A DNA stretch of 5,951 bases. Source: Bacteroidota bacterium (GTDB lineage Bacteria > Bacteroidota > Bacteroidia > Chitinophagales > LD1). A program made the position numbers and the translations under genes. The stretch spans positions 1 to 5,951 of the forward strand of contig JAFDYP010000401.1 in assembly GCA_018267355.1 (NCBI GenBank), given 5' to 3'. Under the pieces are notes generated by a model. That model was not told the origin of the DNA. It saw nothing but the letters and a program-made list of their open reading frames with translations, and made no database searches. Of the stretch, positions 1-5,951 are shown piece by piece (the first letter of the stretch is position 1; each line of letters begins with the position of its first letter).

Positions 1-530
1 CCCATCAGCACAAATACGATCATGGAGAAAAAGTCCGTCAGCACACCCTCTGCCGCATGGCTGCGAAAGGATGTCAGGATCGTCATGTCCTCCGCTGAAT
101 GGTGAAAGCGGTGCAACTCCCATACCCAGCCCAGATGATGGCGATAGTAGTGGATCACATAGTCGCGCAGGTCTGTGATGAGCAGCATGATAAAAAACTG
201 CACTGGTACACTCGGTATCATAGCGATCAGGTGAAAGTTTACATGCTTCATCACCTGGCCGTAGATGAAGTAGAAGATACCTGCGTAGAATAACAATCCT
301 ACAAGCTGCGTAAGGCCTGTGAGAAAAAACAGGAAGGAGAAAACATCATTGTGAAGTACCCGGCCGCGTGTGGCTAGCTGATAGATAGATGAGCGCCGCC
401 AGCCTACAGATACAGCCTCTATGATCAGGCAGGCCACTGTGACCCCTATGGTCATGAGCATAGCCTGCCAGGGGAAGCGATCATAGTGCGCCACACTATT
501 AAACTTCTGTATGAAATAGTCAAGTGACAT
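1..530 (-). CDS. Fatty acid hydroxylase / sterol desaturase family membrane protein (N-terminal part, runs off left edge)
   Basis: Reading the minus strand from the ATG at 530-528 gives 176 uninterrupted codons to the window edge, so the 3' end is missing. Hydrophobic segments lie near residues 22-43, 64-85 and 105-120. They are followed by the histidine clusters of the fatty acid hydroxylase superfamily: HYYRH (HX3H, residues 127-131) and HRFHH (HX2HH, 140-144), with the usual RSH a little further on (156-158). In this family the histidine clusters hold a di-iron centre at the cytoplasmic membrane face that hydroxylates or desaturates lipids. The last histidine cluster would lie beyond the window. 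The substrate cannot be told from sequence; sterol, fatty acid, sphingolipid, alkylglycerol and carotenoid enzymes share these motifs. The ATG at 530 is preferred although the frame stays open upstream, because earlier starts would run into comEC on the other strand. The gene is divergent from comEC, with 88 bases between the chosen starts. Confidence 0.88.
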   Translation of the reverse strand, partial: MSLDYFIQKFNSVAHYDRFPWQAMLMTIGVTVACLIIEAVSVGWRRSSIYQLATRGRVLHNDVFSFLFFLTGLTQLVGLLFYAGIFYFIYGQVMKHVNFHLIAMIPSVPVQFFIMLLITDLRDYVIHYYRHHLGWVWELHRFHHSAEDMTILTSFRSHAAEGVLTDFFSMIVFVLM

Positions 531-538
531 CTGTCGTA

Positions 539-570
539 TAAAAATAACCAATCCCCGTGGCAAGCCGAAA
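539..570 (-). promoter_or_regulatory. Candidate Bacteroidota-type promoter for the desaturase-family gene
   Basis: On the minus strand, TTTC (570-567) is followed after 20 bases by TATTTTTA (546-539). This resembles the Bacteroidota consensus TTTG-N19 to 21-TAnnTTTG: three of four bases match in the -33 box and five of the six fixed bases match in the -7 box. The -7 box ends 8 bases before the ATG at 530, so a transcript from it would have almost no leader. Such short motifs occur by chance, so this is only a candidate. Confidence 0.27.
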
Positions 571-578
571 TAGCGCAA

Positions 579-610
579 TTTGGCAAGAGGAACGGATTTG
601 CCTACCTTGC
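579..610 (+). promoter_or_regulatory. Weak candidate Bacteroidota-type promoter for comEC
   Basis: On the plus strand a perfect TTTG (579-582) is followed after 20 bases by TACCTTGC (603-610), which keeps the TA and the first two T of TAnnTTTG but not the last two positions. It ends 8 bases before the ATG at 619. Spacing mirrors that of the candidate promoter on the other strand. The -7 match is poor, so confidence is low. If it is real, it rules out the earlier TTG start at 580, which would lie inside the -33 box. Confidence 0.18.
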
Positions 611-618
611 CGGTAGCG

Positions 619-2760
619 ATGCAGCACACCCGCTCCGTGTGGAACCAGATGCCTATGGTCAGGCTCCTCTTGCCCTTTATGATGGGCATAGGTATTGGTA
701 TTGCTTCTTCTCAGTTACTTTTTCCTGCGCTTGTAGTACTGTCGCTGTCTGCGGCAGTTTTGATATGGTATCACCTGCAGGAGGATATCGCCGCCGTCTA
801 CCGTTGGCGCTATGCCGCGGGTGCGGCCATCGTGTCTATGATGCTCGCTCTCGGCTATGCCGTGGCCTGGCTACATACAGATACAAATGACCAGTATCAT
901 CTCGCTCACCTGTCTGTAGCTGCCCAGGGATATGAAGGGGTGATAACGGAGCCGCCCGTGCTGAAAGATAAAGCTGTCAATGCCCTGATAAACATTACTG
1001 CCATATCTACGGGCGATACGGTGTTGCCATCTAGTGGCAAAGTGCTCGCCACGATAGCGAGAGATAAGCAAAGCGAGGCGCTGCACTATGGAGACAAGGT
1101 CATTTTCCACGGAGTGGTAAAAGAATATGATCTGCCTAAAAATCCTGATGAGTTTGACTACAGGCAGTATCAGGCACTGCATCATATCTACCACCGCGTA
1201 TATCTCAGGGATGGTACCTGGCAGGTGGCCGGAGGAGATGGGGGAAACATACTACTGACGCATATCTATGCTGTCAGGGCCTACTTTCTCTCGCTGATCA
1301 AAAAATATGTGCATACCGAGGGAGAGCTGGCCGTGGCTACGGCCCTGACGCTCGGCTATCGCGACTATGTGACGGACGATGTGATGCAGGCCTACTCCGC
1401 CAGTGGCGTGCTGCATGTGCTCAGTGTGTCAGGACTGCATGTGGGCGTCATGTACTTTGTACTGAATCTGCTGCTCGGTTGGATGGATAGGAAGCGGCGC
1501 ACAGAGATAGCAAAGGGCATCATCGTGATCATGGTCATGATCTTCTATGCCGGCCTCACAGGGCTGAGCCCGCCGGTGCTGCGCTCTGTCTGGATGTTTT
1601 CGCTGATCACGGCAGCAAAGCTGCTGGACCGGGATGTGAGCATTTATAATGTGCTTGGTGTGTCCTGCTTTGTCCTGCTGGTATGCGATCCTTATTATAT
1701 CGCCGATGTTGGTTTTCAACTCAGCTATATAGCTGTAGCTGGCATTGTTCTCATTTATCCGATGATCTTTGGCATGGTAGAAGATACCGATCTGGTAAAA
1801 AGGAATATCCCCTACGTATCCCATTCAGTCAACTGGCTCTCGCGCTGGACCTGGGGGCTGATAAGCGTCTCCCTCGCTGCACAGATCGCTACACTGCCTG
1901 TCAGCCTCCTGTACTTTCATAATTTTCCTACTTACTTCCTGCTGGCCAACCTCGCGGTGATACCCTTGAGTAATTTTGTGCTGGTGGCCGGTATGCTGCT
2001 CTTTTGTGTAGGATGGCTGCCATATCTCTCAGATGCCATCGGCTGGCTCTTTGATCATCTGCTTATATGGACCAATGAGGCCGTATACGCCATAGACCGT
2101 ATGCCGCATGCTTTGACCAAAGGCATCATGATCAGCGCGCCAGAGATGATTTTGCTATACACCTTTATAGCCTTTTTCTTATGGTTTATGTATAGCCGCA
2201 GGGCCACGGTACTCATCGCTGCGCTCTGTGTACTACTCGTGATTTGTACCGCTTTCTCATACGATACTATACGCCATGACCGGCTAAATGAGATATGCAT
2301 CTACTCTGTCAGAGGGCAAAAGGCGATCAGCGTGATCAGTCGTGGTACGGTAGTCTATGACTTTGATACTGCGGTACTGCATAATGAAAAGACGATGCGA
2401 TATCATATACGTGACCACTGGTATGCAGCAGGCACAGCGCATGAGATATGCATGGATAGTACCAGGGAATGCATCGCCCTGCCCTATGGCAAAATATATA
2501 CCGCTTCGGGCAAGCGCATCATGATCGTAGACAAGTCCGCCACTTCTTTGCCTTCTTCCGCCATAAATACAGACGTCATAGTGGTTTCATCAGGTTATAC
2601 AGGTTCTATAGCCATGCTGCATGATTATGCGCACTGGAGGCAGTTAGTTTTTGATACTTCTGTCAAACCCTGGCAACTCAAGAAATGGAAAGAAGAGTGT
2701 GATGAGGCGGGCCTTCCATATCACGATTGTACAGCAAAGGCTTTTGTACTGCGCTGGTAG
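619..2760 (+). CDS. comEC: ComEC/Rec2 family DNA-uptake channel protein with degenerate C-terminal MBL-like domain
   Basis: ComEC forms the inner-membrane channel through which one DNA strand enters during natural transformation. The product is 713 residues from the ATG at 619. Residues 15-31, 33-50 and 65-84 are hydrophobic, and 99-202 match the N-terminal soluble (DUF4131, OB-like) domain, including the typical NPDEFDYRQY at 175-184. The polytopic competence domain runs from about 220 to 525. Its family signatures are GVLHVLSVSGLHVG (263-276), YAGLTGLSPPVLRS (310-323), DVGFQLSY (363-370) and the AAQIATLPVSLLYF stretch (420-433). After a last membrane segment (about 530-547), residues 557-713 resemble the start and end of a metallo-beta-lactamase fold but have no HxHxDH motif. 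The frame is open to a TTG at 580, and ATGs at 649 and 655 are alternatives. The ATG at 619 is chosen because it leaves a short polar N-terminus before the first membrane segment. No other competence gene is visible. The gene converges on ribE. Confidence 0.93.
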   Translation: MQHTRSVWNQMPMVRLLLPFMMGIGIGIASSQLLFPALVVLSLSAAVLIWYHLQEDIAAVYRWRYAAGAAIVSMMLALGYAVAWLHTDTNDQYHLAHLSVAAQGYEGVITEPPVLKDKAVNALINITAISTGDTVLPSSGKVLATIARDKQSEALHYGDKVIFHGVVKEYDLPKNPDEFDYRQYQALHHIYHRVYLRDGTWQVAGGDGGNILLTHIYAVRAYFLSLIKKYVHTEGELAVATALTLGYRDYVTDDVMQAYSASGVLHVLSVSGLHVGVMYFVLNLLLGWMDRKRRTEIAKGIIVIMVMIFYAGLTGLSPPVLRSVWMFSLITAAKLLDRDVSIYNVLGVSCFVLLVCDPYYIADVGFQLSYIAVAGIVLIYPMIFGMVEDTDLVKRNIPYVSHSVNWLSRWTWGLISVSLAAQIATLPVSLLYFHNFPTYFLLANLAVIPLSNFVLVAGMLLFCVGWLPYLSDAIGWLFDHLLIWTNEAVYAIDRMPHALTKGIMISAPEMILLYTFIAFFLWFMYSRRATVLIAALCVLLVICTAFSYDTIRHDRLNEICIYSVRGQKAISVISRGTVVYDFDTAVLHNEKTMRYHIRDHWYAAGTAHEICMDSTRECIALPYGKIYTASGKRIMIVDKSATSLPSSAINTDVIVVSSGYTGSIAMLHDYAHWRQLVFDTSVKPWQLKKWKEECDEAGLPYHDCTAKAFVLRW

Positions 2761-2763
2761 CTT

Positions 2764-3354
2764 CTAGCTTTTAAAGTTCATCAGTCTCGCTACATACTTT
2801 CCTACGATATCAAACTCAAGGTTGACCTTTGTGCCCGGCTGTACCTCATGGATATTAGTGTGCTCATAGGTGTAGGGTATGATTGCTACTTTGAAGCGAT
2901 CCTCTATAGCATCAAAGGCTGTCAGGCTCACTCCGTTGATACAGATCGAGCCTTTCTCTACGATGATGTTTTGAGCCGATGGCGTATAGCGAAATTCATA
3001 TAGCCAGCTGCCATTTTCATCTTTCACAGAGAGGCACTCGCCGGTCTGGTCCACATGCCCCTGCACGATATGCCCGTCAAAGCGGCCATTGGCAGCCATG
3101 CAGCGCTCTATGTTGATCACCTGCCCCTCGCGTAGCTCGCCGAGGTTGGTCTTGCGCAGTGTCTCTTCTATAGCGGTCACGCGATGCCTGCCCGGCGCCA
3201 GCTCCACTACTGTCAGGCAGATGCCATTGTGCGAGACACTCTGGTCTATCTTTAGCTCGCCTGAGATAGGTGATGCGACCCAGAGCTCCAGATTGCCCTT
3301 GTCATGTGTGATGGCGGCGGCAGTACCTGTCGCCTCTATGATACCAGTGAACAT
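2764..3354 (-). CDS. ribE: Riboflavin synthase (alpha chain)
   Basis: This cytoplasmic enzyme catalyses the last step of riboflavin biosynthesis, the dismutation of two 6,7-dimethyl-8-ribityllumazine molecules to riboflavin and 5-amino-6-ribitylamino-pyrimidinedione. The 196-residue product has the usual family length and begins with the near-invariant MFTGIIE. It consists of two lumazine-binding (beta-barrel) repeats, about residues 1-97 and 98-196. Landmarks are VSHNGICLTV (40-49), ETLRKTNLG (64-72), GHIVQGHVDQTG (94-105) and GSICINGVSLTA (135-146). By motif alignment with the E. coli enzyme, the important residues Phe2, Ser41, Cys48, His102 and Ser146 correspond to Phe2, Ser39, Cys46, His100 and Ser143 here, so activity is expected. 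It starts four bases after the stop of the secreted-protein gene, and no FMN riboswitch fits in the gap. Expression therefore probably depends on the upstream gene's transcript or on a promoter inside it. Its stop lies three bases from the comEC stop, tail to tail. The symbol follows B. subtilis usage (ribC in E. coli). Confidence 0.97.
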   Translation of the reverse strand: MFTGIIEATGTAAAITHDKGNLELWVASPISGELKIDQSVSHNGICLTVVELAPGRHRVTAIEETLRKTNLGELREGQVINIERCMAANGRFDGHIVQGHVDQTGECLSVKDENGSWLYEFRYTPSAQNIIVEKGSICINGVSLTAFDAIEDRFKVAIIPYTYEHTNIHEVQPGTKVNLEFDIVGKYVARLMNFKS

Positions 3355-3364
3355 TTCTTTATTT
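3355..3364 (-). promoter_or_regulatory. A-rich translation start region of ribE overlapping the upstream stop codon
   Basis: Read on the minus strand, the bases before the ribE ATG are AAATAAAGAA. They include the TAA stop (3361-3359) of the secreted-protein gene and a four-base AGAA spacer. There is no good Shine-Dalgarno sequence; A-rich, unstructured start regions are typical of Bacteroidota. The tight packing suggests that ribosomes finishing the upstream gene could re-initiate at ribE. This is inferred from spacing only. Confidence 0.45.
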
Positions 3365-5951
3365 ACCTCTTATCAGATGGATGAAGCCGCCACCGTTTTT
3401 CTGTGGCAGTGGTTTGCGTACCTCGCCGCGCAGGCCCAGCTCCCAGTAGTAGCCGGAGTAGTAGTAGACACCCTCAGAGAGCTCTTTGCCGGATTTCTGG
3501 TCTTTGCCATCCCACCGCAGCTCAGGGTCAGTGGTCTCAAATACCTTCTCTCCCCAGCGGGTAAATACCTTAAACTCCACTCTTGAGACAAATCGGTATG
3601 GATGTCGTGGGGTGAAGAGATCGTTCGCTCCATCGCCATTTGGCGTGAAGGTATTGGGTAGCTCGTAGTTGGGACAGTCATCTATACAGACCCGGTTTAC
3701 TTTGGCGCTTTCATTATTGTGCCTGTCTACAGCGGTCACTACATAGCAGCCGGCTATATTCAGGTCCAGTATGTGGTTGTAGGTTGTATTGGCTATGCCT
3801 GATACAGAGTCTATCAGCGTCATGGCACCGGAGTCGGGGGCATAGTAGATGCGGTACTTGATCGTATTGGAGGCGCAGGAGTCTGTGAAATTTTCCCAGC
3901 TCAAGTAGTTGATATAGTAGAAAGTATCCGGTGCGGGATTCGTACAGTTGTTAGTGACAGACACCAGCGGCGGGCACGGCGGTATGGTATCTATAGGTAC
4001 ACCGCATTTGATCTCAGAGAGGTTGATGAGCGGCTTTTTGATCAGGCTGCTGGTGTAGTGGCCATAGGCGCTCACATAGTAGCAGTAGGTAGAGTCATTG
4101 GTCAGGCCGGTATCTATATAGGACGATACATCTGTGGTCCCCACGTAGTGGAAGACTGTGCTGCTCGTATCGCGGCGGTATATCTGGAACGTATCCTGCG
4201 TCCACGGCACACTATAGTCCCATGTGAGGCGTATCTTGCTATCGCTCGGATGCAGCTGCAGGTATACTGATGAGGCGCTGCTGGTGCCGCCCACCGTATC
4301 GCCTGTAGAGTAGAAGAGTACCTTGTAGGTGTATGGAGTATCGGCTGTATTCAGCAGCGTATCAGTATAGGTGGTGTCTATCAGCGAGGCAAAGTCAGGA
4401 CGTGTCACGCTATGGATGAGCGCTGCAGAGCCGATCGTATAACCCGGATTGCGGTACAGATCAAAACGGTACGGCGGTGGATTGAGCACCGTATCCAGTC
4501 CTCCTATGCCCGCCTTTGGTTTTGTCCATTCCACATACATCTTGCCGAGAGATGGATCTGTCTCCAGTACACTCACATTGGTGATCACGGGCACATCATA
4601 TGGTAGCGAGTCGCAGGTCTCATTAGACGGCACGCTTACCACCATATCATACTCATACTGCCCGTTGGGAGATTTGCGCGAGAAGTGCGCCAGTATACGA
4701 TAGCAGAGCTCCTGGCCGCCTACCGCAGACTGATCCAGATAGGTCGTGTCAAATATCTTATCGGCTATCATGCTGTAGCCGCGGCCTGCCAGTCCGGTCT
4801 CGCAGTAGTCTGGTATGAACGGATTACTGCCTACACGCTTCCATACTGAGAAGCCCCGGAAGGTGCTGATACTGTCACATAGGTAGGAGTGCCATGCCAG
4901 GCGTATCTTTTTTGAGTTGATGCCGGAGTGCAGATTGAGCGGTGGCGGTGGTATGACCTGTATATTGAAGGTCTTGAGGTCAGCCAGGGGTATATGGTTA
5001 TTGTCTACCGCCTTCACGAGCACCTGATAGGGCTGGCTGCGTATGTCCAGACAGACCGTATTCCAGACCATGGTGCCCGTAGCCGGGTTGCCGGTGACGG
5101 AGGTATAGGTGGCAGGGCTCAGGCTATCAGGCACCACAAAGGGGCCGCCATTGGCTGTCAGTGTCACTACCTGGCCGTGATCAGGATCCGTGGCAGAAAA
5201 ACTGACGCGCAGCTGATCTCCTGCACGGATACAGGTATCCATCAGTTGGGCCACCTTTGGGGGATGGTTAGTATCAGCGTTTACTATGATCTGCATATCG
5301 CGGATGATGGTACTGAGCAGAAACCTGCGCCGGTACTCCCTCACGATGAAAGCTACATTGTAAATACCCGTCAGCTGTGGCACCGCCCACATATACATGC
5401 CCGTGTGCCGGTCCAGCGTCTCCGTATCGCCCATCACATACGGATTAGTATACGGAGAGAAATACCCTGGTACCGGATTGCCCAGCCCCTGCAGCGGTAC
5501 TATCTGTATAAAATCCAGGCTGTCACCATCAGGATCATAGGCCAGCGGATTGTGATAGAAGGTATCGTTCACGTTGGCAAAATCTATAGGAGGGTTGAGT
5601 AGTATAGGCGAGTGATTCAATCCTATATTCTGGATATTGGTAGGATAGAAGATCGTATCCTCCAGGTAAAACTGCACATCTACGGAATTAGTGATATTGG
5701 TGATATCAGAATTCCGGTTAGGGTCCGTCATAGATATCACATAGAAATTATTAGGGGGAGATGGCGCACCCGGGTAGGTATGGATACCTATATACACATT
5801 CTTCTTGATGTCATTGCCCAGAGATTGGCCGCCCGGTATTCCGTTAGGGCCATTGGGGCCATTGGTCCTATAGATAATGTCATCCGGGCTACCGTCACCC
5901 CAGTGTATGGGTAGGCTATCCCGGTCGGCCTGGTAGCTGCTTTCCTTAGTA
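3359..5951 (-). CDS. Large T9SS-secreted multidomain protein: PKD-like, cadherin-like, four Fn3-like modules and type B sorting domain (N-terminus beyond right edge)
   Basis: The minus-strand frame is open from the right edge to a TAA at 3361-3359. It gives 863 visible residues; the start and any signal peptide are outside the window. Numbering from the edge: a PKD-like region (about 1-100) has WGDG at 17-20, HTYPG at 57-61 and DPNRN at 76-80. Two cadherin/Ig-like modules follow (112-225 and 228-333) with acidic DPDGDS (139-144) and DPDHGQ (255-260) motifs that may bind calcium. Four fibronectin type III-like modules fill about 334-756. The C-terminal domain (about 762-863) has PNTFTPNGDGANDLF, RWGEKVF, WDGK and a GFIHLIR end, which identify the type B (gliding-motility-associated, CHU) sorting domain. 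The family is exported across the outer membrane by T9SS and is surface-bound or released. No catalytic domain is visible, so adhesion or matrix roles are plausible but unproven. The visible part contains 14 cysteines, and the dipeptide DT is very frequent. A GTG at 5797 is an internal codon, not the start, since coding features continue upstream. Confidence 0.9.
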   Translation of the reverse strand, partial: TKESSYQADRDSLPIHWGDGSPDDIIYRTNGPNGPNGIPGGQSLGNDIKKNVYIGIHTYPGAPSPPNNFYVISMTDPNRNSDITNITNSVDVQFYLEDTIFYPTNIQNIGLNHSPILLNPPIDFANVNDTFYHNPLAYDPDGDSLDFIQIVPLQGLGNPVPGYFSPYTNPYVMGDTETLDRHTGMYMWAVPQLTGIYNVAFIVREYRRRFLLSTIIRDMQIIVNADTNHPPKVAQLMDTCIRAGDQLRVSFSATDPDHGQVVTLTANGGPFVVPDSLSPATYTSVTGNPATGTMVWNTVCLDIRSQPYQVLVKAVDNNHIPLADLKTFNIQVIPPPPLNLHSGINSKKIRLAWHSYLCDSISTFRGFSVWKRVGSNPFIPDYCETGLAGRGYSMIADKIFDTTYLDQSAVGGQELCYRILAHFSRKSPNGQYEYDMVVSVPSNETCDSLPYDVPVITNVSVLETDPSLGKMYVEWTKPKAGIGGLDTVLNPPPYRFDLYRNPGYTIGSAALIHSVTRPDFASLIDTTYTDTLLNTADTPYTYKVLFYSTGDTVGGTSSASSVYLQLHPSDSKIRLTWDYSVPWTQDTFQIYRRDTSSTVFHYVGTTDVSSYIDTGLTNDSTYCYYVSAYGHYTSSLIKKPLINLSEIKCGVPIDTIPPCPPLVSVTNNCTNPAPDTFYYINYLSWENFTDSCASNTIKYRIYYAPDSGAMTLIDSVSGIANTTYNHILDLNIAGCYVVTAVDRHNNESAKVNRVCIDDCPNYELPNTFTPNGDGANDLFTPRHPYRFVSRVEFKVFTRWGEKVFETTDPELRWDGKDQKSGKELSEGVYYYSGYYWELGLRGEVRKPLPQKNGGGFIHLIRGK
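3362..3679 (-). other. Type B T9SS C-terminal sorting domain (gliding motility-associated C-terminal domain)
   Basis: This segment encodes the last 106 residues of the secreted protein. The order of motifs fits the family: LPNTFTPNGDGANDLF at the front, then a hydrophobic strand leading into TRWGEKVFET, WDGK, the turn GVYYYSGYYW, and a glycine-rich stretch before the terminal GFIHLIRGK. In Bacteroidota this module directs the protein to the T9SS translocon in the outer membrane. Type B domains generally need a dedicated PorP/SprF-like partner, which is often encoded nearby; none is visible here. Confidence 0.92.
3683..4951 (-). repeat. Four tandem fibronectin type III-like modules with a recurring cysteine pair
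   Basis: Within the secreted protein, about residues 334-450, 453-561, 562-656 and 657-756 each show the Fn3 pattern: an early 'I.L.W' or 'V.W' strand (IRLAW, MYVEW, IRLTW, YLSW), a central 'F.VW/FDLYR/FQIYR/YRIYY' strand, a threonine/aspartate-rich 'TTYLD/TTYTD/SSYID/TTYNH' turn, and a 'Y.V.A' strand. Modules 1, 3 and 4 carry a cysteine just before the tyrosine of that strand (LCYRI, YCYYV, GCYVV) and a second one 20-30 residues later. Module 2 has TYKVL instead. The modules are diverged from each other, so they are old protein-level repeats and not recent DNA duplications. Confidence 0.72.
4952..5617 (-). repeat. Two tandem cadherin/Ig-like modules
   Basis: These modules cover residues about 112-333 of the visible secreted protein. 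Each begins with an NHSP or NHPP turn and carries an acidic DPD motif (AYDPDGDSL, SATDPDHGQ). The first ends with RDMQIIV and the second with LKTFNIQVIPPPP. Motifs such as IVREYRR...RDMQI recur in many large Bacteroidota surface proteins. The DPD motifs resemble calcium sites of cadherin-like folds, but binding is not shown by sequence alone. Confidence 0.6.

Noticed and set aside
99..293. 64-codon plus-strand open frame at the left edge
   Set aside because: It is opposite the histidine-rich part of the desaturase-family gene, and the product has no recognisable features.
580..618. TTG at 580 as the start of comEC
   Set aside because: The extra 13 residues show no family similarity that I recognise, TTG is a rarer start, and the codon falls in a candidate -33 box. 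The ATG at 619 fits better.
531..690. Open extension of the desaturase reading frame upstream of the ATG at 530, giving a plausible-looking LRYFGLPRGL stretch
   Set aside because: No ATG occurs until well inside comEC, and the extension would overlap the comEC start region. The ATG at 530 gives a normal N-terminus for the family.
871..1194. Minus-strand open frames inside comEC (871-1194, 1429-1824, 2055-2300)
   Set aside because: They are antisense shadows. The plus strand carries the continuous, motif-rich ComEC sequence.
3447..3471. GTAGTAG-type triplet repeat in the plus strand, resembling a microsatellite
   Set aside because: It encodes the tyrosine-rich turn GVYYYSGYYW of the type B sorting domain, which is conserved at protein level, so no independent DNA repeat is needed to explain it.
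3089..3586. 165-codon plus-strand open frame across ribE and the end of the secreted-protein gene
   Set aside because: It is antisense to two well-supported genes, spans their junction, and has no recognisable domain.
4928..5602. A 224-codon open frame on the plus strand opposite the secreted-protein gene, with another at 5612-5914
   Set aside because: Both lie in exact codon register against the real gene, where plus-strand stops would need TTA, CTA or TCA codons that the gene rarely uses. The products are rich in Ile, His, Arg and Tyr with no recognisable motif, while the minus strand encodes clear domains.

Overview
The window comes from a member of the Bacteroidota, most likely a Chitinophaga/Sphingobacteria/Cytophaga-type lineage. 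The main evidence is a very large secreted protein ending in a type B sorting domain of the type IX secretion system (T9SS, the gliding-motility-associated C-terminal domain), which is essentially restricted to this phylum. Supporting signs are Bacteroidota-style gene starts without Shine-Dalgarno sequences and an A-rich stretch ahead of ribE. Base composition is close to balanced. I cannot name a species.

Layout: (1) positions 1-530, minus strand, hold the N-terminal 176 residues of an integral-membrane fatty acid hydroxylase/sterol desaturase family enzyme that runs off the left edge. (2) Positions 531-618 form a short divergent intergenic region with two weak candidate Bacteroidota-type promoters. 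(3) Positions 619-2760, plus strand, hold comEC, the DNA-uptake channel, whose C-terminal metallo-beta-lactamase-like part has lost its metal ligands. (4) Positions 2764-3354, minus strand, hold ribE (riboflavin synthase), convergent with comEC and separated from it by three bases. (5) Positions 3359-5951, minus strand, hold the 3' part of a giant T9SS cargo gene: PKD-like domain, two cadherin-like domains, four fibronectin type III-like domains and a type B sorting domain. Its start lies beyond the right edge.

The cargo gene and ribE are tandem with only four bases between them, so ribE is probably translated from a message that also carries the cargo gene. The desaturase and comEC are transcribed divergently from a shared region. 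No functional pathway obviously joins the four genes: a membrane lipid enzyme, a DNA-uptake channel, a vitamin biosynthesis enzyme and a surface or secreted protein. The window is almost fully coding and has no stretch over 300 bases without a gene.

I found no tRNA, rRNA, CRISPR array, insertion sequence, attachment site, riboswitch or convincing terminator. Nothing here looks like a wholly new system. The points most worth a second look are the decayed nuclease-like domain of ComEC, the ribE-cargo gene arrangement, and the repeated cysteine pattern in the secreted protein.
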